NCBI GenBank assembly: GCA_016931935.1
Contig: JAFGDW010000271.1
Location: 1-64,000, forward strand
From: Candidatus Zhuqueibacterota bacterium
Lineage (GTDB): Bacteria > Zhuqueibacterota > Zhuqueibacteria > Thermofontimicrobiales > Thiofontviventaceae
Direction of reading: 5' to 3'
Length of the DNA stretch: 64,000 nucleotides
Below the pieces are notes generated by a model. It did not search any database and was not told the DNA's origin. It was given only the letters and a program-made list of their open reading frames with translations. How positions within the stretch are numbered: the first letter of the stretch is position 1; each line of letters begins with the position of its first letter. Made by a program: the position numbers and the translations under genes. Positions 48,272 through 58,400 of this stretch are shown piece after piece.

Positions 48272-48868
48272 TTTAGTGAATGGATACGATTTATTCATGT
48301 AATAATTTTGACAGCAAGCTGAGTTTGCTTCAGTTGAATCACACCAAAAAATCACCCCATAAAAAAGACTCACAAAATAATATGGTGTTGTATAATAGTC
48401 AAATTCAGTAACCCAAAATGAATCTGTTAAAATTCGAGACGCAACATCCGGCATGAAGAAATTAATAGGTTGCACAAACTATTTCAAAAATAAGATTAAA
48501 AAAGTATTATATAACTTCTAAGTATTTACCACCAAAAATACATCCATGTGATGATCCACATCACATTTGTATAAGTAGTCGATGAGAAAATATCTTCAGT
48601 CTATCTGGTGATATTGTCTCACTAGCGTGGCCCAGCGAGTAAAGGCAATATCCAATCACTGCTAATTTAATTTACCGTATTCGAATAAACTCCAAGCGCA
48701 ATAATAGAGATTTACATATTAATATGATCGTTATTCAATTTCATGTGTGGCAAATAGCTAAAAACCGCTTGATAGTTTTGATAATTAATTGTAATTTATG
48801 GACAACCTAAACGAATGATTTCCATGAAAAATAAATAAACTCACGCTTTATTGCCCTGGAGATAAATA

Positions 48869-49714
48869 ATGCAATTTTTAAAAATACTTTTAGCCGCATC
48901 ACTAATCGGAATATTTCCGATTAGTGGGCTAATAGCCCAAAATGTCCATGTTGGCGAAATTGCTCCGTCATTTCAGTTAGAACGCTTTGATGGCGGTACG
49001 CTTTCACTGTCTGAATATGCCGGAACAATTGTATTCATTAATTTCCTGGGCAGCTACTGACCTCACTGTCTCTCTGAGGCTCAGAGAATTGAGGATGAGT
49101 TTTGGCAAGTTTATAAAGATCAAGGCGTACAAGTGATCGGCGTTGATGTGTGGAACGGCTCTACAACGCAGATGCAAAATTATGTCCACGGCGCTGGTAG
49201 AAATATAACGTATCCGATCGGCATTAAAGGCGGCACAGTTGGCTCACAATGGGGACTCGACCGTTCCAGCTATGTTATTATTGACAGAGCCGGGATGATA
49301 ACCTACATCACACCACAATCGACAAACTATACGCAGCGGCTGACAAAACACAAAACTGAGCTGGTAGCCAAACTGGATGAACTCATTGCAGAAACCGCTG
49401 TTGAACCGCATGAACTGCCAATTCCAAACGGATTCCGGTTGCAACAAAACTACCCGAATCCGTTCCAAACATCAACAGTACTTCGATTTGATTTGGGTTT
49501 GAATGCAAATCAGCAATTTACGCGGCTGGTGATTTATGATGTGTTGGGCAGAGAAGTGAAATCGATTGTTGGCGGACAGTTATTTTCAGGCAGTTACGAG
49601 TCCGTTTGGGATGCGCGTGATAACAAAAATAATCGCGTTGCTCCCGGCATTTATTTCTTGTTGCTGAAATCGGGCAAACATCAATTGGTTCGAAAAATGA
49701 TTTATACACCGTAG
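48869..49714 (+). CDS. Candidate selenoprotein: TlpA-like thioredoxin with Sec-x-x-Cys motif and T9SS sorting domain
   Basis: A 281-residue reading frame broken only by TGA at codon 64 (49058-49060). Upstream: GGAG ribosome site, signal peptide ending LIAQ (residue 24), then the TlpA/AhpC pattern VGEIAPSFQLERFDGGTLSL and IVFINFLGSY. The TGA comes next, followed in frame by PHCLSEAQRIEDEFWQ and QGVQVIGVDVW, the usual continuation. The TGA therefore stands at the first cysteine of C-P-H-C, giving U-P-H-C. The frame stays open for 650 bases more, through WGLDRSSYVIIDRAG to a complete T9SS domain (QQNYPNPFQTSTVLRF ... LVRKMIYTP). A hairpin at 49071-49087 fits a bacterial SECIS. If real, this is an exported thiol-disulfide or peroxide-reducing selenoenzyme. 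The alternative is a nonsense mutation (TGT or TGC to TGA). Sec genes are not in the window. Confidence 0.75.
49058..49087 (+). promoter_or_regulatory. SECIS-like stem-loop immediately after the in-frame TGA
   Basis: TCTCTGA (49071-49077) pairs perfectly with TCAGAGA (49081-49087), leaving the loop GGC. The loop begins 17 bases after the TGA and starts with G. Known bacterial SECIS elements have the apical loop about 16-37 bases after the UGA with a G among its first bases, so position and loop both fit. A smaller competing pair CCTCA/TGAGG (49061-49065 with 49075-49079) also exists. Confidence 0.6.
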
Positions 49715-49855
49715 GGCAAGTTAATAATCGATTCCAGTAGTGAGCCGGGAACGATTGTTTCGCGGGTTAATCATTTTGCAATTCGGGTCAAATGTTGGTT
49801 AAATATTCATTGTCAAAAATCGGAAACGATATTTAAAAAAAAAAGGCGATTTAAT

Positions 49856-50350
49856 ATGAATCGAATGAAATTAAGCATTCTTGTCATTCTCGTGCTTTGT
49901 ACGATTGGCGTGCGTGCCGATACGGCGCTGAATTTCAAACTCCCGGATTTGAGAACCAGACAGGTGCAACTTACGGATTTATTGAAACAAGGACCGGTCG
50001 TGCTTGATTTTTGGGCAACCTGGTGTAAACCGTGCGCCAAAGTGTTTCCGAAATTAAATGCTTTATACGAAAAATATAACAAGCAAGGACTCACTGTTGT
50101 CGGAATCAACGAAGACGGACCCCGAAGCCAGGCCAAAGTAAAGCCATTTGTTCGCAGTTTGAAAATTACATTTCCCATTCTCATTGACAGCAACAATGAT
50201 GTCATGCGCAGATTGCAGGTTCAGAGCTTGCCGACGACCATTTTAATCGGATCCGACGGTACAGTACTTGCCCGCCACATCGGATACCACCCCGATGAAT
50301 TTGAGATGCTTGAAAACGAAATTCAAGCAATACTTAAGGACACTGAATGA
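49856..50350 (+). CDS. TlpA-family thiol-disulfide oxidoreductase
   Basis: A 164-residue exported thioredoxin-fold protein. The signal peptide ends near VRAD (residue 22). The thioredoxin core shows VVLDFWATWCKPCAKVFPKL with redox pair Cys-x-x-Cys (WCKPC), LTVVGINEDG, and the cis-Pro segment LPTTILIGSDG. It keeps both cysteines, unlike the TGA-containing relative just upstream. TlpA proteins reduce periplasmic or surface disulfides, for example in cytochrome maturation. It lacks a T9SS domain, so it should stay in the periplasm. The next gene starts 20 bases after its stop, so they form an operon. Confidence 0.9.
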   Translation: MNRMKLSILVILVLCTIGVRADTALNFKLPDLRTRQVQLTDLLKQGPVVLDFWATWCKPCAKVFPKLNALYEKYNKQGLTVVGINEDGPRSQAKVKPFVRSLKITFPILIDSNNDVMRRLQVQSLPTTILIGSDGTVLARHIGYHPDEFEMLENEIQAILKDTE

Positions 50351-50370
50351 AAAAAATCCGGGGGCATTAA

Positions 50371-51882
50371 ATGATGTTGACGAAAACGACTCGGTTTATA
50401 ATCGGTATAACTATATTTCTTGGTATTTTTCCCAATTTAATTTTTCCCCAGCTTAGCATTCAGACACTCTCCACAATTCGCAACGGCCAACTTCCGCAAG
50501 CCAATGAAAAACAGATTCCCTCATATTACAGCGACATGATCGTCGAATACCACTATGACGGATTTGTAGCAGGTATTCGCGGTGAAGGTTTCAGTTCACC
50601 GGATCGGGGGCTCAAATATGACCAGATCAGTCAGCGATATCTACAATTCAGATGGTCATGGCTTGATGCCCGAATTGGCAATGTCTATGAAATTTTTGGC
50701 AAAGGTTTAATTCTGCGAGGATTTGAATTGCCCGGTTTCATTTATGAAAGCCAGACATTCCGCACCCAACAACGCATTATTCGTGATTTCGATGGCGCAA
50801 AGCTGCGATTGAATCCCGGTCCCTTTTCGTTTACATTCCTTAGAGGAAAGACAATCGATCCACTGCTGCCTCCCAGCCAGGAAAATCGTCGATTTGGCGA
50901 TTTAACCGGAGCCGAAACACGAATTTCCTTTCCGGGTGCCGTGACGCTGGGCCTAGCTTACCTCGAACATGAAACTACATTTAAAACAGACATTGCCACC
51001 CGCTTCCTTTCGTGGAATGCGGATAATCTGCTCGAGAAACTTGGCGCCGCCGATTTTTCACTGGATGTCTACGCCGAATATGCAAATCAGGGAACCAATC
51101 TTTTTTCGAAACATCGTTCCAGCGATCCGGATGCCCTCTATCTTTCAGGTAATATAATTTGGAATAGCCATGGCGCCAGTGTTGAATATAAAGATTACAA
51201 CCAATTTGACTTTGGCATTAATGATCCTCCGCCATTGGTTCGTGAAAATACTGAATTGTTGTTGAATCGATCGACACATGTCCTGAACGCGAGCGCCGAG
51301 AAAGGCTATCAAATTGAACTTTTCTTTTCTCCGCTTGCGTCAACCCGGATTATTACTAACTACAGCAAGGCTCGGAATGATTTTAGTAATACCTTTCAGC
51401 CGTTATTTCAGGAACGGTACATAGGTGTTGAATATTATGGTGATCCGTGGTCACTGCGGTTTTTCCTGGATAATGGCCAGGATGATCTTGTGTCTGAACT
51501 GGAGCGTTTCACCACAGGATTCGCTCCGGAATATACGTTTTCTACAGGAACAGCGCTTGGTCTGGATATCCAGTGGCAGCGCATTCGGCGTGGCTCTCCG
51601 CCATATTTCGATTATCATTTCACGAACTTCTACATATCACTAAAACTTCTGGACTGGCATCAATTTTCGTTGTCACTCAACAGTGAACGCAGTTCCGATC
51701 CGGACGTGACGGAATCAGTGAAATATTTTACCAATACGAGTATTGGCTGGCAGCCCATGTCGCAAATCAACATGCAATTATTTATCGGCAAACGCCGCGG
51801 GGGAACGGCCTGTGACCACGGGTATTGCATTGAGGTTTTGGATTTCGATGGAGTTGAAATGCGGATTGAAACACGCTGGTAA
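50371..51882 (+). CDS. Predicted outer-membrane beta-barrel protein (DUF6029-like)
   Basis: A 503-residue protein with a signal peptide (FIIGITIFLGIFPNLIFPQ) and GGGGG upstream. The body is made of alternating short amphipathic strands with aromatic ends (YLQFRWSWLDARIGNVYEIF, GKGLILRGFELPGFIYE, FYISLKLLDWHQFSLSLNSE), ending in MRIETRW, the aromatic end typical of barrels. It resembles the DUF6029 proteins of Bacteroidota and related phyla, which lack an assigned function. It is co-transcribed with a TlpA protein and follows the candidate selenoprotein, so it may take part in secretion or in handling redox-active substrates at the outer membrane. Function remains a guess. Confidence 0.75.
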   Translation: MMLTKTTRFIIGITIFLGIFPNLIFPQLSIQTLSTIRNGQLPQANEKQIPSYYSDMIVEYHYDGFVAGIRGEGFSSPDRGLKYDQISQRYLQFRWSWLDARIGNVYEIFGKGLILRGFELPGFIYESQTFRTQQRIIRDFDGAKLRLNPGPFSFTFLRGKTIDPLLPPSQENRRFGDLTGAETRISFPGAVTLGLAYLEHETTFKTDIATRFLSWNADNLLEKLGAADFSLDVYAEYANQGTNLFSKHRSSDPDALYLSGNIIWNSHGASVEYKDYNQFDFGINDPPPLVRENTELLLNRSTHVLNASAEKGYQIELFFSPLASTRIITNYSKARNDFSNTFQPLFQERYIGVEYYGDPWSLRFFLDNGQDDLVSELERFTTGFAPEYTFSTGTALGLDIQWQRIRRGSPPYFDYHFTNFYISLKLLDWHQFSLSLNSERSSDPDVTESVKYFTNTSIGWQPMSQINMQLFIGKRRGGTACDHGYCIEVLDFDGVEMRIETRW

Positions 51883-52378
51883 TTGGAAATGAAGGTTAGT
51901 CAATTGGCTTAAAAATTTGCATTACCTGGCTATATACTAACAAGAATAATTACCTTAGAATTTTAGATTATAAAAGCTGTTTTTTCTGAAATAGAGCGTC
52001 GACATAAGGAGTTTGTTTTTAGTCTCCTGCTGGTAGTAGTACTTACTGCTTATACCAATGTGGAGAATTAAGGAACAAACTCTTGTTCGTTTTTGACCAA
52101 TTGTTTAACAATGTCATTAGGTTAAGCACATAACCAGGTTTTATCATTCCCCGGTAAAACATCTGGACTGTTAGCCGGTTCCCGATGGCCCGCCGCTGTT
52201 TGACGGGATCGGGATTACGGAATCTCACCAATTAATATACAAACAGAATTATGCTCCCATACAGGGGATTTCTGTACGCTACGCAGTTTCCATCAAAAAC
52301 AATGTATGAAAACCGGAATGACTAACGGAGTTCTGGTATAGGATTCTAACGAATAGGCCAACTATAAAGGAAATTTAT
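51883..52378. other. Intergenic region before the broken TonB receptor
   Basis: About 500 bases without a supportable gene. The first half is AT-rich. A structured GC-rich block lies at 52135-52232. A weak AAGGAAA ribosome site precedes the ATG at 52379. Confidence 0.4.
52135..52232 (+). promoter_or_regulatory. Structured leader, possible cobalamin-riboswitch-like element
   Basis: On the plus strand GTTTTA/TAAAAC forms one stem, and CCCGAT...CCCG pairs with CGGG...ATCGGG around the loop CCGCTGTTTGA, which recalls the conserved CCCGCnnCTGTnA loop of cobalamin riboswitches. It sits about 150 bases before a TonB receptor, a usual place for that riboswitch. However, the minus strand also shows riboswitch-like words (GGTGAGATTCC, GGGAACC, AGTCCAGATG), and the block is shorter than normal. 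Strand and identity are uncertain. Confidence 0.3.
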
Positions 52379-53459
52379 ATGAAGGAAATATACATGCTAA
52401 TCATTATTTGTGCATTTACTCTACCCCCCATATGGTTCATGCCGAAATAGTCTTCATAGCCATGTCATCAATCAACAGAGCCATGAAGGTATTGCCACAG
52501 TCAATATTTTTATCCCGGAAATCAACCGCGGGACGGTGACCGATGATGCGGGGTATTACGAATTGAAAAACGTGCCCGAAGGCCGTTTCAAAATTCAATT
52601 TTCGCACATCGGTTTCACGACTGTGATAAACACATGTAAAACCGGTGCTGAAGCTAAAGAATTAAATATGGCATTGAGGCCGTCATTTTTTAAGGCCGAT
52701 GAAATTATCATCACTGCCCCGACGTACACAGCACCGGAGCAGACAGCCTACAACATCACGATGATCCGGCCGGAGCGAATGAATACGACTGGCACAATCA
52801 CGCTGACCGAAACGCTAACCGAAGCTGCCGGCATTAACCAACTTACTGCCGGCATCGGCATTGCCAAACCGGTAATTCGCGGACTTTCCGGGAATCGTAT
52901 TCTTACCATCATCAATGGCTTTCGCTTCGACAATCAGCAATGGCAGGATGAGCATGGGCTTGGCCTGTCGGATATTGGTGTTGGGAGAATCGAGATTATC
53001 AAAGCACCTGCGTTGCTGCTGTATGGTTCCGATGCGCTCGGGGGTGTCATCAATCTAATTGATGAAAAACCGGCGCCTTACGGTCAGACGGTCGGTGATT
53101 ATAACCTGAAACTTTATAGCAACACAATCGGGGCTACATCTGATCTGGGATTGCGCGGTTCGAAGGAGTCGATGCAATGGAATGTCCGGCTGGGCGTGCA
53201 ATCCAATGCGGATTATTATGCTGCAAACAATTCCCGGGTGCCGAACACTCGATTCAATGGGCTTGATCTGAAATCTGGCCTGGGATTTATCAAAGATAAG
53301 TTTGTCTCCAACTGGAATTATCATACCTCGCTGTATCAAATTGGTGTGGTGGAATTGGAAGAATTGTTGAATGGAAAGAAAGAAGAACGGTTTGAACGAG
53401 AGATGGAAGGTCCACATCATACGGTTAATTATCATCTGTTATACTTACAATGGGCATAA

Positions 53460-53547
53460 ATTGAACATTTTGGAGTACAGCGACTGCATCGCTGTTTGAA
53501 GTGACACAGTCACTTCACTCCATAATTGCAAAAATTGAATGTTCAAT
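53460..53547. repeat. Palindromic insertion inside the TonB pseudogene
   Basis: ATTGAACATT (53460-53469) and AATGTTCAAT (53538-53547) are perfect inverted ends. Inside, GGAGT pairs with ACTCC, enclosing two perfect hairpins: ACAGCGA/TCGCTGT (53477-53483 with 53489-53495) and GAAGTGAC/GTCACTTC (53498-53505 with 53509-53516). The architecture matches the element at 28715-28777. It interrupts the barrel coding sequence. Confidence 0.75.
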
Positions 53548-53994
53548 TAGTGACCGTTTTGAGTATAACCACACAGAACACATTTTTCCTGAGTCGCGCC
53601 AAAATCGAACTGGATGCCGGAGTGCATCTGAATACACGAAAAGAGGAAGAAGGCAAGGAAGAAAGCGCTAAACTGGACGATCTGGACATGCAACTCAATA
53701 CGTATTCTTAGTGCCAGATATTTGACATCAATTGCACCGCGCAATGAATTGATCGCTGGCATTCAGGCGACTGCCCAGACCAATACCAATCATGGCGAAC
53801 GTGTCATCATTCCGAATGCTGATACCGGCGAATTATCAGGATATGCGTACTTTAAGCATGCTTTTAACAAGCTGGTGATCGAAGAAGGGCTGCGTTACAA
53901 CTACTACACGCTTACAACACAGGAACGCGGACAGCTCGAAGGCATTGGATTTATGCCGGAAATAAATAAAACGTTTCACACGATCGATGGCTCA

Positions 53995-54077
53995 TTAAAA
54001 CGCAAAGTTCGCAGAGAATTCAGTTTGAAATATCATTTAAGCTCTGCGCTCTTTGTGATCTCGGCGTTAAAAACTTA
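53995..54077. repeat. CGCAAAG...CTTTGTG-type intergenic repeat at the TonB break point
   Basis: CGCAAAGTTCGCAGAGAATT (54001-54020) and GCTCTGCGCTCTTTGTGATC (54041-54060) are the two halves of a common FCB intergenic palindrome (GCAGAG with CTCTGC; AAAG with CTTT). It follows directly where receptor homology ends, so it marks the deletion junction. Confidence 0.6.
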
Positions 54078-54104
54078 AAATCCACTCTACTTACTTTTAA
54101 AACA

Positions 54105-55175
54105 TTACCCACTCACCCCCAACTCTCCCAACCGTTTTGTCGCTCTGGGATCACCCATGTCCGCTGCCTTACGGTAGTATTTAATCGCTTCCGATTTGTC
54201 GGCGTTGGGTGTGCGATCCAGGATCAGGCCGATGTAATAGAACGCACGGCGCATACCGCCGTCTTCGGCAGCGATCGTGAATTTGCTTAATGCCTCGTTA
54301 TACTTCTGATTTGCCAAATTCCTGTCAATTGATTTTAAACTGTCCGATTCAAAATAGAGCCGTTCGGCGTCATCGAGAATTTTTTTGTATTTGCGGAAGG
54401 ATTTTATTTCATCATTAGTTCCCAATAGTTGTCTCAATTCGCTGGAATTATCGGCGAAATCCGGGGTTTGATCGATGGTGGTTAACGCTTGCAACAAATT
54501 TGCTTTATCAACATCACTCAGGCCTACACCCAATACGCGCAGACCGCTCAAATCACTTAAAACATCTTTCAATTTTATGCTGCCGTTAGTTTTCGCCAGG
54601 CGAGTTTCTATCGTTGCTCGAAACTGGTCTGGTGTAAAGCACGCACAACTGCCAGCCGCAAAAATGTAGACGCCTTTGTCTTCACCCTTAAATTGCGATG
54701 TTTCGAAATACAGGTGCGAAATTGCGTTAGCTACCGCTTGTGTCAGGGTGACTTCGCCATGCAGATCGCCTGGTTTCAACGATAATACTTTTTGGCGCAA
54801 TTCATCCAGTCGATTTGGTCCTAATTTAACGGCGAGTTCATCCGGTGCTTCGCTAGTGCCACTTTCGGGGCATGCACCACCGAAAAATCGTAACGCAACA
54901 TTATCATTTGCTGTAAAATTTAGTGGCAAGAATTCGTCGCGGAGAATTTCCTGGACGGCAGTTAAAATAGGAGTTCCGTCTTCGAAATTGCCAGCCATAG
55001 CGCTTGATCGGTCGAACACAATTTCGTAGCTGGGCGCCGGTTTCAATGCGTTATTATCCTTCTTGAAAAACTGATAGCCGACAAATCCGGATACCAGAAT
55101 TACAAAACTTAAAATGGATTTTAAGTCGGAAATGAACGCGACAAATTTTTTAAATTTTGTTGGTTGATCACTCAT
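54105..55175 (-). CDS. Membrane-anchored vWA-domain protein with Sel1-like repeats
   Basis: A 356-residue protein with AAGGAC upstream. One N-terminal membrane span (about 20-37, SILSFVILVSGFVGYQFF) anchors a periplasmic part. Residues about 48-235 look like a von Willebrand A domain: YEIVFDRSSAMAG holds a degenerate metal site (DxSxA instead of DxSxS), with a later FAAGSCACF strand. Residues about 260-356 hold helix pairs with a Sel1-like ending (DKSEAIKYYRKAADMGDPRA). vWA domains bind partners through a metal ion, and Sel1 repeats scaffold complexes, so this is probably an assembly or surface-tether protein. It follows the vWA/DUF11 and OmpA-like genes on the same strand after a 266-base gap and may act with them. 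Confidence 0.75.
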   Translation of the reverse strand: MSDQPTKFKKFVAFISDLKSILSFVILVSGFVGYQFFKKDNNALKPAPSYEIVFDRSSAMAGNFEDGTPILTAVQEILRDEFLPLNFTANDNVALRFFGGACPESGTSEAPDELAVKLGPNRLDELRQKVLSLKPGDLHGEVTLTQAVANAISHLYFETSQFKGEDKGVYIFAAGSCACFTPDQFRATIETRLAKTNGSIKLKDVLSDLSGLRVLGVGLSDVDKANLLQALTTIDQTPDFADNSSELRQLLGTNDEIKSFRKYKKILDDAERLYFESDSLKSIDRNLANQKYNEALSKFTIAAEDGGMRRAFYYIGLILDRTPNADKSEAIKYYRKAADMGDPRATKRLGELGVSG

Positions 55176-55441
55176 ATTTTGTCCTTTTTCAATGGATATT
55201 TTTATCAGTCAGAACTGAATGGATAAGGCGCATTTGATCAAACCGAAAATCCGGTATTTCGATCAGCAGAGTATTTTAATAAAAACAATGTTTGACAGGA
55301 TGACTGGATTTACCCGATAATTATCTTGTTTATCATCCTGGTATTATGTTCATCCAGACTAAGTATTTTTATTACAAAATCAGGCGATGAAGCATATAAC
55401 TTAAATCGAAATCAGAACGTCTGCGAAAAGTTCCAATCATT

Positions 55442-58400
55442 TTAATTCCCATCCGGAATCTCTACTGCCAGCACCACTGTGTTGCTCACATATTCATTAC
55501 CTTGCCGAATTCCGGTTTTGGCAACAGGTATTACTTTCACATAAAATGAAGCCAGATGATCAGAAAGATTGGTTTTGTATTCGCGTCCGGTTGCCGTATT
55601 AACTAACAAGTCATTTCGGAACCATTGGAATATCGTTGCACCTTCTGCATCATTTTCCGCATCAGCATATCGATAGTCGGCAATCAGAGCATCGAGCAAT
55701 ACCGGCTCTCCCGTTGACCGCACACCATTGATTGTGTGAATGCTTAAAATTTTCACATTACCGATTATTTGTGGCGGTTGATTGCCAACTGAAGGACGAT
55801 GTGTCGATTCCGACGCCGATCCCACCGTAACTGAATCCCGGAATATTTGCGCCGGTGTATCAATCGATCGAATCTCCAGCGTTATTGTTGCGCCCTGATC
55901 TTGCGCTGCCAGTTGATATGTACGGCAAGTCGCATCGGGAATCGGGGTACCGTTGCGCAACCACTGGTAGGTGACGTTCTCGGGAACATCATGCTCGATT
56001 CCATCAGCATCTTTATATTTATACCCGGCCGTCAGGAATTGATTGATGCGCGCGGCGCCTTGAATTTTCGCGTACGCTTTGCTTCCCGGAGCAATGTGGT
56101 TGGTTGGCGTCGGAATAATCAATTGCACATCGGGATAAATTAAATTCGGATTGCTGCCCAATACGGATTTGTTCTCGTCGTAAATTAAATTGTACTTGCG
56201 ATAATCGCCATAGTAAAGTTGTGCCAGCAGAGACAGTGTTTCCTGACACTGAACAATATGACCGGTCACTTTCATTTGTCCCAGCAAGTCCCGGCTAATG
56301 ACATAAGCCGTATCCAGCGTCGTGTTATTGGTGACGTTGGTGTCGAATTGGGCGTTTACCGCAAGCGTATTTAACAGCGTAAGAATTTTTTCATCGATCG
56401 TATCGTTTACAGCGATGTCGTATGTAATTTTAACAGTATCACCCGGTGACATTTTGTTGATGTGCCATCGCATGGCATTGTCCCTGCGGTCAAATTGATC
56501 CGGCATCAAACTGAATGTCGCTGTGTCGACCCAGGCAATGGCTGGAATTTTGTTCGAGAGCTGGATGTCCCGCGCTGGATGGGAACCATTATTAGTCACT
56601 TCAAGTTGATAGGAAATCGGGTCGCCCAAAAACACTGCTTTAACCATTTCCCGTTGCCTGATCTTCTTATTGGTCGTATCGGTGTTCGCATGTTTCAGCA
56701 AATAAATTTCCACGCGACGATTCGCGGTATGGATCGCCTGTTTTTTATTTGCAGCGACGGTATCGGCATTCACCAGCGGAAAGGCTTCGCCGTACCCAAA
56801 ACTGAACAACCGGCTGGAATCGATAATGGCTGCTTTTAATAACGAATCTACTGTGTGGACTCGCTGTTGCGATAGTCGTTTGTTGTAACTTGCTGGCCCG
56901 GTTTGATCGGTGTGTCCGCCCAATTTAATGAAATATTTGTTGAGTTCGTCGGAATCAAACGCCGCGCGCAATACACGCAATTCTTCCACAGCCGATTCCG
57001 TCAATTTAAAACTATTGAATTTGAATGCGATCTGCGGGCGCAGCGGCTGCACCACTGCTGAATTTGCGACGACAAGGTCGTATTTCAGCTTAATATAAAA
57101 TCGGCCGATCCTGTCGGAGAAACGCACGTGCCGGTCGTTATCATACGCCATGACCGCCCAGTAATAGTCTCCCGGTTCGAGCAGCGAGTCCGATGCCATT
57201 GTGGAAGTTAATGAGTCGACCCGGAAATTATCGCTATCAAGCGAATGCCAGGCAAAATGTTCCAGATTCAGCAAATTCTGATCGGATAAGCGGAACGCAT
57301 AATCACGATCATCCAGCGCGTGGTTCATAAATAGTTTAAGTTTGGAGCTATCGTCTTTGGCCACAATTACGAGATAACCAACCTCATCGTACAGGTCAGG
57401 ATCTTTTGATTTCTGCCACGACATTACTACCGTGTCATCAGCGAGATACGTGATATATTTCGGGTTCAGCAGATTAAATTCTTCCGGTCCGACCGGAAAA
57501 TGGTCCAAACCACCGCGCATCGGCGCATCAAAAAACGCGTTGCCTTCGAGATAGGCGAAGTCGAGCCGCAGGCCATTATTTTTGCCGGGAAGTGGTCGAA
57601 TGTCGTGCCAGCGATAACTCAAACCGAACGTGGCTTTGGAAAGCGTATTCTCGTTGAATGCGTAACCAGCGCGCATAGCGAAGCGATAATTCCACGCCAG
57701 TTCAGCGCCGAGCGCAAACTCACCGATTTCATCACGCGGTTTGCGGTAATCGGCAGCCAGTTGAAGCTGCACCAGACTGTGCGATCCCATGTTTACAGCG
57801 GCTCCGGTACGGAACGTTCGCGGAAGTGGTGTCTTTTCGGATACAAATTTCAACGGCGTTCCAACCTGGGTGACAGCCGCGCCAAATGAAAAAATCGCAT
57901 ATTTGAAATTGGCGAGATGCATGCGTTTACGTTGGGAACGATAGCCCAGGCCCACATCCAGAATTCCTGATGATGCTGCCACCTGATCCAATTGGCTGCG
58001 AAAAAATTTTGCATTTGCGCCAATTGCGAATCGATTCCACCTGCCGGGCAGTGGTTTGGCAAGACTCAGCGTAAACAACGCATCATTCGCGTTTGCTTCA
58101 CTGATTGCTGCGTCGCCGGTACTGTTGAAATCGCGCACGCCCTGATAGTAAACACCAGCGGCGAAATTTGTCCCGTAAAATTGCGGCAGGCGTTTGCCGT
58201 ACGTTAGCGAGAGATTGTAGCTATCGGCGATCCATTCGGTGTAGTTGGTGGCCCATTCCCAGTCGCGCTGAAATGCGATCATCGCTGGATTGGCGTAAAG
58301 CGCATGGATGTCATCAATACTACCGGTGTAGGTTGAAGCCATCCCGTTGAAACGCACTCCGGGCATCATTTTCAGGAGTGATCCACTGGCGCGAATTTGC

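Larger units (their letters stand above)
47644..48868. other. Long intergenic region with repeats and a MITE-like element
   Basis: About 1.2 kb with no supportable gene. It holds the esterase ribosome site, repeat copies C and B, and a MITE-like element. From 48275 to 48868 the DNA is AT-rich; an inverted GATATTG...CAATATC pair lies near 48608-48655, about 215 bases before the redox cassette, in the likely promoter zone. The last 12 bases carry CTGGAG for the next gene. Confidence 0.45.
52379..54077 (+). pseudogene. TonB-dependent receptor, multiply frameshifted and truncated
   Basis: The start ATG (52379) opens a signal-like peptide (MLIIICAFTLPP) that stops after 23 codons. A second frame then supplies the carboxypeptidase-regulatory-like domain (RGTVTDDAGYYELKNVPEG), the plug (INQLTAGIGIAKPVIRGLSG, ALLLYGSDALGGVINLIDE) and early barrel, ending at 53459. 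After a palindromic insert of about 88 bp, another frame continues the barrel (FFLSRAKIELDAGVHLNTRK), stops at 53711, and a third goes on (NELIAGIQATAQTNTNHGE). Homology ends near 53995, where an intergenic repeat replaces the C-terminal half. The plug style (LYGSDALGG) is that of BtuB/FecA-type receptors for metal chelates or cobalamin. It cannot make a working receptor. Confidence 0.85.

Noticed and set aside
49058..49060. Genetic code with TGA read as Gly or Trp
   Set aside because: Several genes here end properly at TGA (GH17-independent examples: the permuted lichenase, the phosphorylase, the vWA-DUF11 gene), so TGA is a stop codon in this genome.
52043..52231. 62-codon minus-strand frame before the TonB pseudogene
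   Set aside because: It covers the structured leader block; its apparent sequence follows from the RNA-like structure and it has no ribosome site.
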